A DNA stretch of 64,000 nucleotides from Cristatella mucedo (Eukaryota; Bryozoa; Phylactolaemata; Cristatellidae), in the NCBI GenBank assembly GCA_009760855.2, contig WPIO01000033.1:4413938-4477937 (forward strand), written 5' to 3'. Within the stretch, counting starts at the first letter, position 1, and every line of letters begins with the position of its first letter. This document shows positions 12,602 through 23,910 of the stretch, in pieces. The translations under genes were made by a program, and so were the position numbers. Under the pieces are notes generated by a model. That model worked only from the letters and a program-made list of their open reading frames with translations, made no database searches and was not told the DNA's origin.

Positions 12602-12762
12602 AAAAAAAATGAAAAAAAATATAATTCATTTGTATAGCGCCCCAAGAGAACTTAATCTCTATTCAGGTGCTTCACATATGCCTCCGGGCTCGAGCCCACG
12701 ACCTCAGCCAGACTTTGGTCGGGGGGGGGGGGGCGAGCACCTTAACCGCTGGACCAAACCAG
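12602..12762 (-). mobile_element. SINE-A, with an expanded poly-G in the head
   Basis: The standard SINE-A order is read on the minus strand. A C-run (G-run on plus, around 12721-12733) replaces the usual CCCCGACC segment between the A and B boxes. The outermost head bases (GCCGAGCT) are missing. Confidence 0.85.
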
Positions 12763-14744
12763 AAGAAAACAAGAGGCCAGCTAACGAACAGCACTCGTGC
12801 TCAGGGCCCCCCCCCCAGTCCAACGACCTCTCCCCCACCCATCCTAACTTTACTCAAGAGTCCAAGTTCACAGAAGCTTGCAATGAGCATAGCCAGCCTA
12901 TAGCTAGGTAAGCTATGAGCACGAGGCCAGTTGCGCAGCTTCGACATAGTCATGATGACGACAGTGCACGATACAAGAGCTTTCGAAACGTTTGTCAATA
13001 ACTACCCATAGAAATATTGGCTCACCGTGCCTGGCACGAGCAACATGTTTACTTTGAGACAGTGCAGGCACAGCTAAGGCGTGAGCACACACCATATATG
13101 CAACCTTACAGAGAGGCGATGGTTCAATACAATAGACTTCAGCAGAGCGATGACACTTCAAGTGCTTGGCAAAGACCCACACGTCACGCTGCCTACAGCT
13201 GGCCTTGCTGCAGTTCGGGAAGCCATTTGAGAAACTTCGCAAACAGCAGCCGAGATTTAACATGCTTACTGGAAAGACGACAGTCGGGCGGTTCTCCCTT
13301 AGCTAATGTTGACAACCTTTAAGAGCACCACGACAGTAGGCTTGAATATTTAAATCTGATGGCTAGGGGGATATGAGTAGATACATTTTTACCTCAGACC
13401 AGCAACTAACTTGCAACCCTTGGCTCCCCAGAACAATGCTCAAACCATTGGGCGGGCTAAAGAGAGTACTAAATCAATCGCTCAGGAAACCAAACATAGC
13501 AAGAGTGTGCATAGAACTGTCGAAGAACGCATGACCGTGTGAGCACATGCTGAAAGCCAGCCAATAGTGTGTTGCTGCAAGTTCCCTATCACGTGACGGT
13601 GATAAATTCAACTGAGCATTCTAAGCTCTGCCCATACTATCAAAGCAAGCCACGGCTATCTGCTGGTGCAGTAGGCTTACTACCAAGCAATTCAAGTGTA
13701 ATCAATGCAGCAGCCGGCTGCTTAATTCGTGAGCATGGGTCTCCCTCGAAGCAGGACCAGGTCTACATTCGCTTCAGCCCATTTCTTTACAGGAAGCATC
13801 CCTTCCCTCGGTAATACGGTTTACTTCCTCTGGTAGCAGGTGGCATCCGTCGGTCAGAGAGGCTACTACTCCGCGGTGCTTTTTCACATCCTAGTTTATT
13901 CATAGCTTAGCTTGAGCTCCCCCCATAGCTCCTGAAGGTCAGGTAAGGTCCGGCTCTCATATTTCGGAAGATTAAAGTGAGGTCCACAAGAGCTATCCAG
14001 ACCCCTGCCTGAAGAAATAAAAGAAAACACCTTTGAGAGAAGACATTCCTGCTACTAGGCATGCAGGACTCTCGGTGAATGCAGGAGGGTGGGGGATGAG
14101 CAACCATGCTATGCACCGACACCGGCAAGATGGATATACAGGCATTGCCAGTTAGTGCTACACCTGCTTGCCACCTGAGCTCACTAGATTGGGGTAAAAC
14201 GTAAAGAGAAAGAGAAAACCAGCAAAGCGAGATGTGGCAGCAAAGCCTGCTGCCACATGTGGTCACTGTAGGTCACCATCTCTGCAAAAGGTGCACCGCG
14301 ATGCGACCTGTTGGGCACAGGCGGCATTGCTACGGTTGCTTGCTTTTCATCACGGCTGCTCTCTGCCAAGGAGGGCTGGTGAGCATAAGGAAGCTGGTGG
14401 GCATTGCCTGCAAAGGTCAGCCATGCGCCTGCAGTCGACCAGACCACTCAGCTACCTGAAAACTGTGCAGCCTGAGCGATTCTATTACATCTCTCCCAGA
14501 AGCACCAACCAGCAGCCGCCTTGCCAATAAGATCACCCCCCCCCCCAGGCAGCCCAGTGTAATCAGAACATGGCATGCATGCAGGCAAGCAGGGCTTTTC
14601 AGAGAAGAAAGCCACCTTGTGTGGAAAATACAATGACCTTTTGGGGCAAGCAAATCGTGTTATCCCCCCAGCGATCCACTTTCACTACAGACGCCTGAGC
14701 TAATAACCCGGGATGCATCCAGTAGCACGGTTTGCTTTGGCAGC

Positions 14745-14770
14745 GGGGGGGGGGGGGGGGGGGGGGGGGG
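14745..14770. repeat. Homopolymer run of 26 G
   Basis: Twenty-six consecutive G on the plus strand in EXT1 intron 2. The length is likely polymorphic or uncertain in the assembly. Confidence 0.97.
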
Positions 14771-15546
14771 CATCCACTGCCACTGTGCCAGGCTTTGGAC
14801 TTCCACCACTGCACGAGCCTCCTTGGGGGTCCCACCTGAGCACCCAGTACTTGGTGCAAGAGCAACAACTTACCTTACCTACTATGCACTAAGCACTCCT
14901 TAGGTGGCAGTCATGCTGGCTGCCCTAACGACTCGGTGCCTTGACACAGGGCCTGTCTGCTGTGCTGGACTAGCCACCCGACGACCACCCTCTCCATTTA
15001 CCAGCAAAACAGCCCACCCAGATCAACCCTTGTGGTGGTGAAAGTAGCTACCCATTTTCTACCTTGAATTATTGCACGACCTCCTCCACGACAGCTCTCT
15101 CACTGTGCCCCTGGTTCACAATATCCAAATCGTTTTTTTAACTCTAGTAAATACCGGGCTTGCTCCTGGAATGGAAATAGAAAAAAACACTTGCAGGGTG
15201 GCGACTAATCATAAAGCCAAAAGAAGGATGCCACGAGACCCAATATCTTTCATCTGCCAGAATATCTTTCACGGGAAGGTGTGATTTTTCAAAGAACAGC
15301 TGCCTCTTTCAATGACCAATACAACGTCCCCCATGGCACATGTTCGAGTCTGCAGGTGAAATTTCCAGCAGGCTGATGCAGCCATCTGGTGCTGGCAGCC
15401 AGTACTTTATTTTGTTCAAGTAAACAGATATGCAATGCAGTGAAACTGATATACAGTGTAAACAAAACCTTGCAGGTGTCCAGTATCATTCTTTTTTTTC
15501 CTTTGCAGACCCGAAGCCCACACAATTCATCCCATTACCGATAAGA

Positions 15547-15698
15547 AATATAAAATATATAATTCATTTATATAGCACCCTGAGAGAACTTAATCTCTAT
15601 TCAGGCGCTTCACAGATGCCACGGGGCTCGAGCCCACGACCTCGGCCAGACCTTGGTCGGGGAGAGCACCTTAACCACTGGGCCAAACTAGCTCGGCG
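15547..15698 (-). mobile_element. SINE-A copy
   Basis: A near-complete copy on the minus strand: GCCGAGCTAGTTTGGCCCAG, TGGTTAAGGTGCTCTCCCCG, B-box GGGCTCGAGCCC, then the L2-type tail AATAGAGATTAAGTTCTCTC and an A/T-rich end. Confidence 0.88.
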
Positions 15699-16889
15699 AT
15701 AACACACTTTCTTGGTTGCCAGAGGTATCGCAGACGCGAAATATTGAAGAATGCTGATGGGTTAAGATGAACATGACACACTGATTCTGTGACCTTTCAA
15801 AAACGAGGCAACTTGGGTGAGTTTAGCGACAAAAACGCTTGACAGCACGAACTGCTTCGGCCACCCCCAGAATAGCTTTCTCTTATGATGAGATCAGCTT
15901 CAAACTACAGTCCAAGTGCCATAAATGTTTGGCTTTGGCTATTACATGAGTATGTGCTCACGATATCTCTTTAATGGCAAGGCACTCAATAGCTATAACT
16001 ATGACCCTCGTAAAACCAATTTTTAGTAGCAACAAGAAAAAGCCTTCGTCCGGCATCTGATATGGAAACTAACTAGCAATAAGCCAAGCACCCGCTTTGG
16101 GCTTTATGGCCCCGGGATTCTTGTAGTGCTTGCATCATAACTGAGAGCTTACAATTAAAAGGGTTTCTTGTTTTTACCTCTTAAGCTCGAGCAGCTCAGC
16201 CTAGCAACAACTTCCCTGAGATCCTGTTTCCACAGCATCAGGATCTGCAATTGTGCATTATCCCGGCCACCACCCATCCACCCATCTGTCACCTCTTTCA
16301 TGCCTCAGCAGCCAGATCTAAATAGACCAAACCGAAAGAGCCAACAGCTAATCTTCTGCAGCTGCCTATTCAGACCAATGACTCAGCCAGGTAGGAAAAT
16401 TGCCCAGACACAGTGAACAGTAGGAGCACTGATTGGTGCACTCAACCACTAAGGAGGTGACACAGCAGGCGAATCGTATGCCAACATTATCTTGATTATT
16501 TCCAGCTGTCACAATTGGTTGGCAATTCAGTAGTAGACTGGGGGATGGTGCAGGATACATACACCAAATAGGCTGGTAGCTACGACAGGTAGCACAGTCA
16601 GTAATCAACATGGAAAGAGCTGACCCCGGTTGTACCGATGTTCGACAATCCCAGCAATTAGTTCGGCCAAGGCCTGATCTAAGATTAGAGTAGAGCAAGA
16701 AACTTGGCTTTCATCCCTTTTAATGGCTTCACTGACTCCGAAGGGGGGGTAATCACTTATGGATGACAGACTTGCTGGCCGGGCATTGGCAGGTGAATTT
16801 TGGAAACATAATGCTGATTTATCCTATCTGGGGGCTAAGGCTATTTGTTCAAACAATACCTTCTTGGGGTGCAGACCAGTCTGAAGTGC

Positions 16890-17245
16890 TTGGAGGCTTC
16901 AACGGCTGCCACAGCCACCTAGATAAGCAGCGCCTGCTTCATTGATTGCTGTAGCCAAAGAGATCGGTCGCCTAGATCGGCCGACGTTTCACCGACTGCT
17001 GTAGCTGCCTAGATTGGCAGAGGCTTTACTTGCAGCTGCAGCCACCCAGATCAGCTGTCTAGATCAGCAGATGCTTCAGCGGTGGCTTCGGCCACCTAGA
17101 TCAGCTGTCTAGATCTACCGAGGCTTTACCTGCAGCTGCCCAATTCAGCTGTCTACATGAGCAAAGGCCTCACCGGCAGCAGCAGGCGCCTAAATCTGCT
17201 GTCTTGATCAGCTGAGACTTCACCGGCTGCTGAAGCCATCAAGAT
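16890..17245. repeat. Degenerate tandem repeat, period roughly 48-66 bp
   Basis: Recurring modules such as GCCACCTAGATCAGCTGTCT and GAGGCTTTACCTGCAGCTG occur about six times with variable spacing and substitutions. It lies about 180 bases past the EXT1 exon 2 donor, inside intron 2. It resembles an old minisatellite. Confidence 0.65.
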
Positions 17246-17426
17246 CAGCTGCCTGTTATCAGCACGGGCAGCAGCGCTCTCAATGAGGCAAGGATGTGAC
17301 GTCATGAGCCCACACACCATATTGAGGCAAGGCATTGTGCTGCAGCCTGTCAAACTGCAGTGACTACAGTTTGATTCAAGACCGACCACGGCAGGCACAT
17401 ATGACTGGCCTATGGCAGCAAAGTAC

Positions 17427-17501
17427 CTGAAAGAGCCAAGGCGCCTGCCTCGTGGCACCAGACAGAAAGTAGCATTCTCCAACAGGTCCTCATAGCTGTA
17501 C
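17427..17501 (-). CDS. EXT1: EXT1 exon 2
   Basis: This 75-bp exon joins exon 1 across a split Arg codon (AG|G) and encodes YSYEDLLENATFCLVP, then RGRRLGSF, ending in a second split codon (AG|A). It contains the highly conserved exostosin segment FCLVPRGRRLGSFR, which in human EXT1 includes Arg340, a residue altered in hereditary multiple exostoses. The acceptor is TCTGCAG and the donor AG|GTACTT. Reading through the donor gives no exostosin similarity beyond a few residues, and exon 3 resumes exactly with FLE, so the 75-bp boundary is well supported. Human exon 2 is 94 bp as I recall. Confidence 0.95.
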
Positions 17502-19439
17502 CTGCAGAGAAGAAACAGACGAAAACCGTTATAATGGCAATTGGCCGAGCACTTCAGTGCAGCAGAAGTATCCGAAGCAGCAGAGAAGGCAAAGGTAGCA
17601 GCAGTAGAATCGCTGCGGCCATGCCAGCAGCAGTAGCAAGGGTGGTGGAATCGCCTACTTCAGCAATTTCAGCAGCCGTGTTGACACCAGGCCTAGCAAC
17701 AACGGGCATTAGCAAAAAAAGTGGAAAACAAAAAAGGTAATGTTACACGAAGCTTCCGTATCTGACGAAGCTGCAGTTTCGCATGCAGCCAAACGGATTG
17801 CTGCAGGTTGGTGGGCACTACCAGCCACTGGCTACTTGCTTAAGATAGTGCAGTGAACGTCTGAGGGCATGCCGACAATTCGATTGACAATTCTTTCAGG
17901 TCAGGTACATGTACTAGACGTACATTCTAAAGCGAGCCCACCGAATTTTGGCTACTGCCGAACCTGTGAGCAGAGGACCGCACCAACAAACTGCCGGTGC
18001 CGGCTACCCACGATCCAGCAAATGGGTGAGCGTGAGCTCATGCTACGGTGCTTAGGCCAGCACTCGGGTCACTGCATCTGCTAAGAGATGCTGCTATCAC
18101 GGCCAGGCCGGGACGGCCAGGCCGCAAGAGCAGCCGTGGCTGCTTCAAGACTGCCGGTAGACTTAAGACTGTCCCCCTCACTGGTGGAAGACAGTGACAT
18201 GGGCACCTAACTGGTCGTGTTTGCTTACATAAAATTAGCTGTTAATTGGAGCTGACTAAAGTCAACCTACAATCGAAAAGCTCTTGTTTACCTGCCATGC
18301 AAGCCGAGGCCCCCACCGGCGTGGGACACCTGCTCTTTCTCGCCCCCAGCCCTCTCGAGTAGCACCAGGGTATCACCTAAAAGCATGGATTGGGGCCCAA
18401 CGGTGGCCAAACCTCAATGTGAGAAAAAAGGCACCGCTAGGAGAGCTAGCAGGGCTGTATGACAGGCGGCAGGGGGCTGCTCAGCTCTACCATAGCACGA
18501 CTTGCTGCCGGATGCAAAGGTTGTAATCCCTGCTCACAAATCCTATGGGTGTGAAGCATCCAAATGTACCTGCTCTGGCTGGCTGCACTGCCAGTCTCAT
18601 TCCCCACACGGTGTGCTTTTTTAATGAGCGTTCCGGTAGGCTGACGTAATTTCAAGCAAGCAGCAGAACATCGGCAGCCGAAATAGTATTGCACCCGGGT
18701 CTTGCTTGAGTAGCTCTGAGCTTGGACCAGACTGTCCGGTGCACTGTAGCAACAAAATCTGGATACACGGTCTGGAATGGCAAGGCCCTCCAAGCTGAGT
18801 GAATTTATACTTGCACGGCACCAACAGGTGACATTAACTAGCCATGTAGGCACTGGCCGAGTTTAAACATTCGACGGCCCACATTCCTATGTCCAGAATC
18901 AGACCGGTCTCCAGGGTGGCTAGCCAATGCTGTCATTGATTGCCTGCTTCCCAACTGCTGGTCGAGCTGGTCAAAACCAAACTGGAAGCTATCTCAGCCC
19001 TTGTGTGAAACCGCAACACCACAACTACGGTTCCTTAAAACAAGCATTGTGAAGGTGGAATTTCCAATACAAAAAACACCGACGACAAACCAACCCTTAT
19101 CGGCCAATCTGCAAGACCACATATGTCACCTGATCCATCTGGTGGATCGGCAGGTTACTGTGCTAGTGTGATTGAAGCCAGCTGCCAGTGGGATCCATTT
19201 GCCCAGCCGAAGACAACACAGTCAGAGGGTGCGGGTCAGGACAAACCGGCTATGCCCAGTTCATCGCATCTCAGTCTGACAGCTAAAGGTGAGGCAACGT
19301 CTTGAGGGCAGCCAGCCCAGGAATTCCTAGGCGGCAGGTAACCTAACGAACACCCACACGCCAGCACACCCATGCACCGATCCACCCACACATCTACATA
19401 AGAGCGTTACACGACCGTGCCATTTGATCTGAGATCAGC

Positions 19440-19680
19440 GATAAGATGCTTTCTTATGCAACGACAACTAATCTCCTGCTGCCGACTATGGCTCATCCTT
19501 TCCAGCAGTCCTGAGCTGCTAATTCTATGCTACTCCCTACCTCAACTGCTAACCTGACTCTGCTATGCTTCCCACTTTCTCTTTGTTGCGTGAGACGAAG
19601 TCTGTTGGCTACCGAATGCTCACCGAAAGCAGCGTAAGCTGTGAGTGCGCTATACAAAACTCTCCTCCCCCATAGTCTTT
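19440..19680 (+). mobile_element. L2/CR1-like LINE 3' fragment, set B
   Basis: Broken translation such as LLLPTMAHPFQQS, then LTLLCFPLSLCCVRRSL, resembles the set-B copies at 35176 (minus) and 42340 (plus). Most of it lies in arm 1 of the inverted duplication. Confidence 0.65.
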
Positions 19681-19681
19681 G

Positions 19682-19841
19682 TGGAGTTACAGACACATAG
19701 CATTACATTGCAATTCACGACCGGGTCGTAGGTTCAAGTCCTGCACCAAGCAATAAAGAATTACCAGGTGAAAATAGGGCAAAAGCCTCTAATGTTTTCT
19801 GTCAACATAGATAAGGCTGTTGAATCAGCTGATATTTACCC
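19682..19841 (+). mobile_element. SINE-B copy (arm 1)
   Basis: A tRNA-like segment (CGACCGGGTCGTAGGTTCAA, then GTCCTGCACCAAGCAATAAA) is followed by the SINE-B tail GGCTGTTGAATCAGCTGATA. The tail runs straight into the (TCAC)n microsatellite. Confidence 0.75.
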
Positions 19842-19890
19842 CTCACTCACTCACTCACTCACTCACTCACTCACTCACTCACTCACTCTC

Positions 19891-19938
<48 letters not shown>
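19842..19938. repeat. (TCAC)n-(TC)n compound microsatellite
   Basis: About ten TCAC units grade into about 25 TC units at the 3' end of a SINE-B copy. The same compound array, inverted, is at about 20459-20563. Confidence 0.95.
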
Positions 19939-19939
<1 letters not shown>

Positions 19940-20009
19940 AGCACACACAGGCACAGGAGTAAACGCTGCTTAACTCAACTGTGGTCTGAGCATCATGACC
20001 TCCCATCCT

Positions 20010-20340
20010 AATAACAATAATAATATTAAGTTTTTCGAATAAAGCCCTGAGACAACCTGAGATACATCCAGGTGCTTTACAACTCCCTGCAAGAGAAGCA
20101 ACTACCAAAAGCCAATGGCAAGCAAGGTAGCATGCTTAGACATGCATGAATGAGCACACAAGTATCACGCTTTGCAGGCACATATTTGCTTACAAGAAGA
20201 CACTCTGGGCCATTGGTTAGTATGACCCCTGATTAGTAACAGGCACTGCATCATGCACAGGTTGGCTTGGCGAAGCACATTAGATCGAAAAAAAGAAAAC
20301 CGTGCTAGGCTTGGTAAACCTGAGTGGTAGACATCCATAT
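20010..20340 (-). mobile_element. L2/CR1-like LINE 3' tail, set C
   Basis: The minus-strand end GTAAAGCACCTGGATGTATC, then TCAGGTTGTCTCAGGGCTTT, and a (TTATTG)n terminus match the 3' end of the copy at 4786-5345. It forms most of the spacer between the two inverted arms. Confidence 0.65.
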
Positions 20341-20375
20341 TATTATTGTTATTAGGATGGAAGGTCATGATGCTT

Positions 20376-20455
20376 TATTGTTATTAGGATGGGAGGTCAT
20401 GATGCTCAGACCACAGTTGAGTTAAGCAGCGTTTACTCCTGTGCCTGTGTGTGCT

Positions 20456-20490
<35 letters not shown>

Positions 20491-20861
20491 GTGAGTGAGT
20501 GAGTGAGTGTGTGTGAGTGAGTGAGTGAGTGGTGAGTGAGTGAGTGAGTGAGTGAGTGAGTGAGGGGTAAATATCTGCTGCTTCAACAGCCTTATCTATG
20601 TTGAGACAGAAAACATTAGAGGATTTTGCCCTATTTTCACCTGGCAATTCTTTATTGCTTGGTGCAGGACTCGAACCTACGACCTGGTCGTGAATTGCAA
20701 TGTAATGCAATGTGTCTCCGTCTGTAACTCCACAAAGACTATGGGGGAGGAGAGTTTTGTATAGCGCACTCACAGCTTACGCTGCTTTCGGTGAGCATTC
20801 GGTAGCCAACAGACTTCACCTCACACAATAAAGAGAAAGTGGGAAGCATAGCAGAGTCAGG
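20376..20861 (-). repeat. Inverted duplication, arm 2 (about 486 bp)
   Basis: Reverse complement of arm 1 across its whole length, including the SINE-B and LINE set-B pieces. Its inner end is preceded by a 34-bp partial tandem copy (20341-20375, TTATTGTTATTAGGATGGAA type). Confidence 0.9.
20572..20736 (-). mobile_element. SINE-B copy (arm 2)
   Basis: Mirror copy of the SINE-B at 19682-19841: tail read on minus as AAGGCTGTTGAAGCAGCAGA, tRNA-like core CGTAGGTTCGAGTCCTGCAC. It exists because of the inverted duplication, not an independent insertion. Confidence 0.75.
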
Positions 20862-20864
20862 TTT

Positions 20865-21010
20865 GCCGAGCTGGTTTGGTCTAGCAGTTAAGGTGCTCGC
20901 CCGACCAAGGTCTGACTGAGGTCGTGGGCTCGAGCCCCGAGGCATATGTGAAGCGCCTGAATAGAGATTAAGTTCTCTTGGGGCGCTATATAAATGAATT
21001 ATATTTTTTC
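20865..21010 (+). mobile_element. SINE-A copy
   Basis: Starts GCCGAGCTGGTTTGGTCTAG, then CAGTTAAGGTGCTCGCC, B box GGGCTCGAGCCCCGAGGC. The tail is AATAGAGATTAAGTTCTCTT, then GGGGCGCTATATAAATGAAT. It directly abuts arm 2 of the inverted duplication and a LINE on its right. Confidence 0.9.
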
Positions 21011-21600
21011 TTTTATCCATCTTTAGCTGAGATTTAAATGATGTAAATTCAATGCAGGTTGAGGCGAAAGCCAATTCCAGACTTTCGGGGGCATGCTAAC
21101 TGAAAGCCTGATCCCAAAAGATTTCACTCTAATGTGAGGGAAAGGTGTGACAACAAGGATCGGGTTGTACAAGAGCACATTTTTGGGGGAGGAAGTCGAA
21201 TAGATGGGTCGATGCAAACGAGTGAAGCGATCAGTAGGCCAGAGAGAAGATCTTGAAGTCAATTCGATACTTCATAGGGAGCAAGTGGAGCTCAGATAGA
21301 AGTGGTGTGATTTTGCAGCTATGCAGTTGACGGCAGACCAGCCGAGCTACAGAGCTTTGCACCAGCTGCAGACGATGAAGGACACGGGCCAGGAGTCCAT
21401 AATAAAGGAATTGCAGCAATACAGGTGGGATCTCATCAAAAAGTGAAGACGTTTGGCTGTCTGTACTATCGTCTAGGCAGGCTCTAATTTTTGCACGGCT
21501 ACTCAGCTGAAAGGAGGCCGACTTGACAATGGAGGCAGTGTGCTCATCCAATGACAAGTCGTTTTGCCTTAACCGACTACATGCAACTGAAAAAAGAGTG
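21011..21600 (-). mobile_element. L2/CR1-like LINE fragment, set C
   Basis: Minus-strand pieces read MSLDEHTASIVKSASFQLS, then RVLHRLQLVQSSVARLVC, then CKITPLLSELHLLPMKY, then RIDFKIFSLAY. These are the conserved C-terminal segments of L2-like ORF2. Frameshifts break the frame. The 3' end was replaced or truncated next to the SINE-A. Confidence 0.85.
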
Positions 21601-21712
21601 TTGTCAGGAGCCGAAATAACCTTTCATCGTAAGACTTGTTCAGACAATCCTTTGCCATCTAAATCAACTTCCAGTTTCGTCATGTCGGAGAGGTTCACAG
21701 TAAACTGGAATC

Positions 21713-21851
21713 CCTGGTTTGGCCTAGGGGTAAGGTGCTAGTCTGTAATTACCAAGTCCGTGGGCTCGAGTCATTCGGCGTATGTAAAACGCCTAGATAG
21801 ATTTATTTACAAGTTCTCTAATGGTGCTATACTAATGAATTATATAATTAC
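21713..21851 (+). mobile_element. SINE-A copy (diverged)
   Basis: CTGGTTTGGCCTAGGGGTAA, then GGTGCTAGTCTG, B-box-like GTGGGCTCGAGTCATTC, then tail AACGCCTAGATAGAT and AAGTTCTCTAATGGTGCTAT. More diverged than the other copies. Confidence 0.8.
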
Positions 21852-23000
21852 ATACTATATAAGCCATGATGAAGGGAGCATCCCCCGACAATCGGACTTG
21901 CGTACCACCTCCGTCCATTTTAACCATCGGCAGCATGAACTCACGGTGTAGGTAAGCTTCGTCGGCTCACCATCACACATAACGCCTGGAGCTCAAAAGA
22001 AGCACCAAGTCACATTACCACTCAAGGCAGTATCACCTAAGTCCAAGTGATTCTAGAAAATCCAGACCTTGGCCCGGCTTAGGCAGTAGTATAAATGCTG
22101 AGCAGACCAAGGTGGCCTAACCATGTCACTAAAATGTGGCCAGCACTGCCTGACCGCCCTCTAGTAAGGTCAGGATTATGAGTATCCAGCCACCTGCACG
22201 ATACTACCGATAGCCATCACAAAGTATAGTAGCCAAAAGCTTCAACCACTAGTTATCGGCCAAACGAAAGCTGAAAACGATGCCGTTTGACGGCTTTACT
22301 CGAAATGGACACCCAATTTACAAGCAAGTGTACCGGTGACAGAATATACAACATAATCCTGATGGCTGGAAAAAAGGGCTTACACCGACATTCTTTTAAA
22401 GGAATAAAGTAGCATTACCCGCCAACTATAACCAGCATGCAGACTTTTGCATTCGCAAACATTTCAAATGATCGAATCTTCAAATACTTGGGCCACAATG
22501 CTCAGGCTTTGCCACCAATTTCGTTGCTGAATGGCTCCTTTTGAGCTATCCAAAAGACGAGCTCGAAAGCTTCTGTGCTTGAGAACATGTTTGAGTGTGT
22601 GTGTGTGTGCACCCAGTAACAAGACAAGCTGCTGCCCATGCATTCACACACGTATGGCTACATGTGTGGGTGCATGCTTGCATGCATCGGCATCCTACTG
22701 CAAGTCTGCATTCTGCATCCATGCTTCTATTGCAATACCAAACCAGCAGGTGAGTAGCATGCTTCTCAGTCCAGAGCTGTGCTGGCTACTAAGACTATAT
22801 GTTGTGCTACGGTAGAGCATTTCACTGCTGAGCACTCTTTGCAGATCAGAAAAAAGCAATTCGTAAATATTCTGCCTCTGGCTTGGAGACCTCACGTCCC
22901 TTTGATAGAACCATCAAACTGGACACAGGATGACCGATTCATCCAAAACAAGCCATCGGCTTCCAACCCTGCCAAGAGCTAATGCACGATGACAAAAGTG

Positions 23001-23142
23001 GAAATAAAAATATATAATTCATTTGCATAGCATCCTAAGAGAACTTAATCTCTATCCAGGTGCTTCACAAGTGCTACTGGGCTTGAGCTCACGACCTGTG
23101 GTCAACAGTGAGCACCTTAGCTCCGGGCCCAAACAGGGTGGC
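23001..23142 (-). mobile_element. SINE-A copy (diverged head)
   Basis: The minus-strand tail AAGCACCTGGATAGAGATTA, then AGTTCTCTTAGGATGCTATG is clear. The head is shortened, with GGAGCTAAGGTGCTCACTG and B-box-like GAGCTCAAGCCC. Confidence 0.78.
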
Positions 23143-23910
23143 TAAGCTAAAGATATGGGTGAAGGAGCAAGCAGTACAGCACAGATTACATGCATCTTGG
23201 TTGGACATATGCTGGCACCGTAACTATCTGTAAACACGCTTCACGTTCGGATTCAGCATTCACTGTGCTTTGCAGTACTGCTATGTTTAATTTGAAATGG
23301 CATTGCAAGCGCAGAAATACATGCGTATGGAAAAGGGCAGCGAATAAATGCTGCACGGAAGGCCAGGACTCGGTGGCAATACGGTGGTGTGTGCTACTGA
23401 TGGAAATTTGCTGCTGCTGCTATCCTTTAAAGTAGGCACCTGCCTGACATCGGTCTAGCACACCATTCTTTAAAGCCGAGCTTCTTTCCAAACACATCGT
23501 ATGCTTACGTGAGCTTTTCATTCTTTGTATTACACAGTACCGGCTGTGTACAGATTTGTACTGGACCACTGGACATAGTACACTGTTATGAAGCATCCGA
23601 CCGGCTCGCAAGTTTATGGATACCTCAGAAACAGTGGTAGGTAGCTGTTGAGGTCGACATTAGAGGGAGTACATTGTCGTCCCACTAATGCAAGAGGCAT
23701 CTTGGAAAGAGGCAGCAGCATGCAATGGATGCACGAATAATCATGGCCAACTTAGGAAAGTGTCACCTGAGGAAGCAAGACCAGCTGCTCGTCAGATCCG
23801 TGCCACAGCCACAGCATAAGAGCCACCTGTCGATAAAAGCCACTTGTGACCAGATGTTCGGCTGGCCCTTACAGCCAGACTTGGCTGCAACCACGGAGAG
23901 CAAGGACGAA

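Larger units (their letters stand above)
7572..17426 (-). other. EXT1: EXT1 intron 2 (9.9 kb)
   Basis: Runs from the exon 2 donor (GTACTT) to the exon 3 acceptor (CCACAG). It holds a (CT)n tract beside the acceptor, an L2 copy (11430-12540), two SINE-A copies, a 26-G run and a degenerate tandem repeat near exon 2. I see nothing recognisable in 7654-11429, 12763-14744, 14771-15546 and 15699-16889; the ORFs there are short and without conserved motifs. Confidence 0.85.
19553..20020 (+). repeat. Inverted duplication, arm 1 (about 468 bp)
   Basis: This arm is a close reverse complement of 20376-20861. It holds, in order, a LINE set-B end, a SINE-B copy, an (ACTC)n-(CT)n microsatellite and a unique-looking stretch (ACTCAACTGTGGTCTGAGCA, then TCATGACCTCCCATCCTAAT). 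Differences from arm 2 are scattered substitutions and microsatellite length. Confidence 0.9.

Noticed and set aside
16890-17245. CRISPR-like array
   Set aside because: The repeats are degenerate with variable period and lie in an animal intron; there are no fixed repeats with unique spacers and no cas genes.
17153-17412. EXT1 exon 2 continuing beyond 17427 (RYFAAIGQSYVPAVVG)
   Set aside because: It weakly resembles the next EXT1 residues but soon diverges. A GT donor at 17426 joins precisely to exon 3 at 7571, which carries the true [12 protein letters not shown] sequence.
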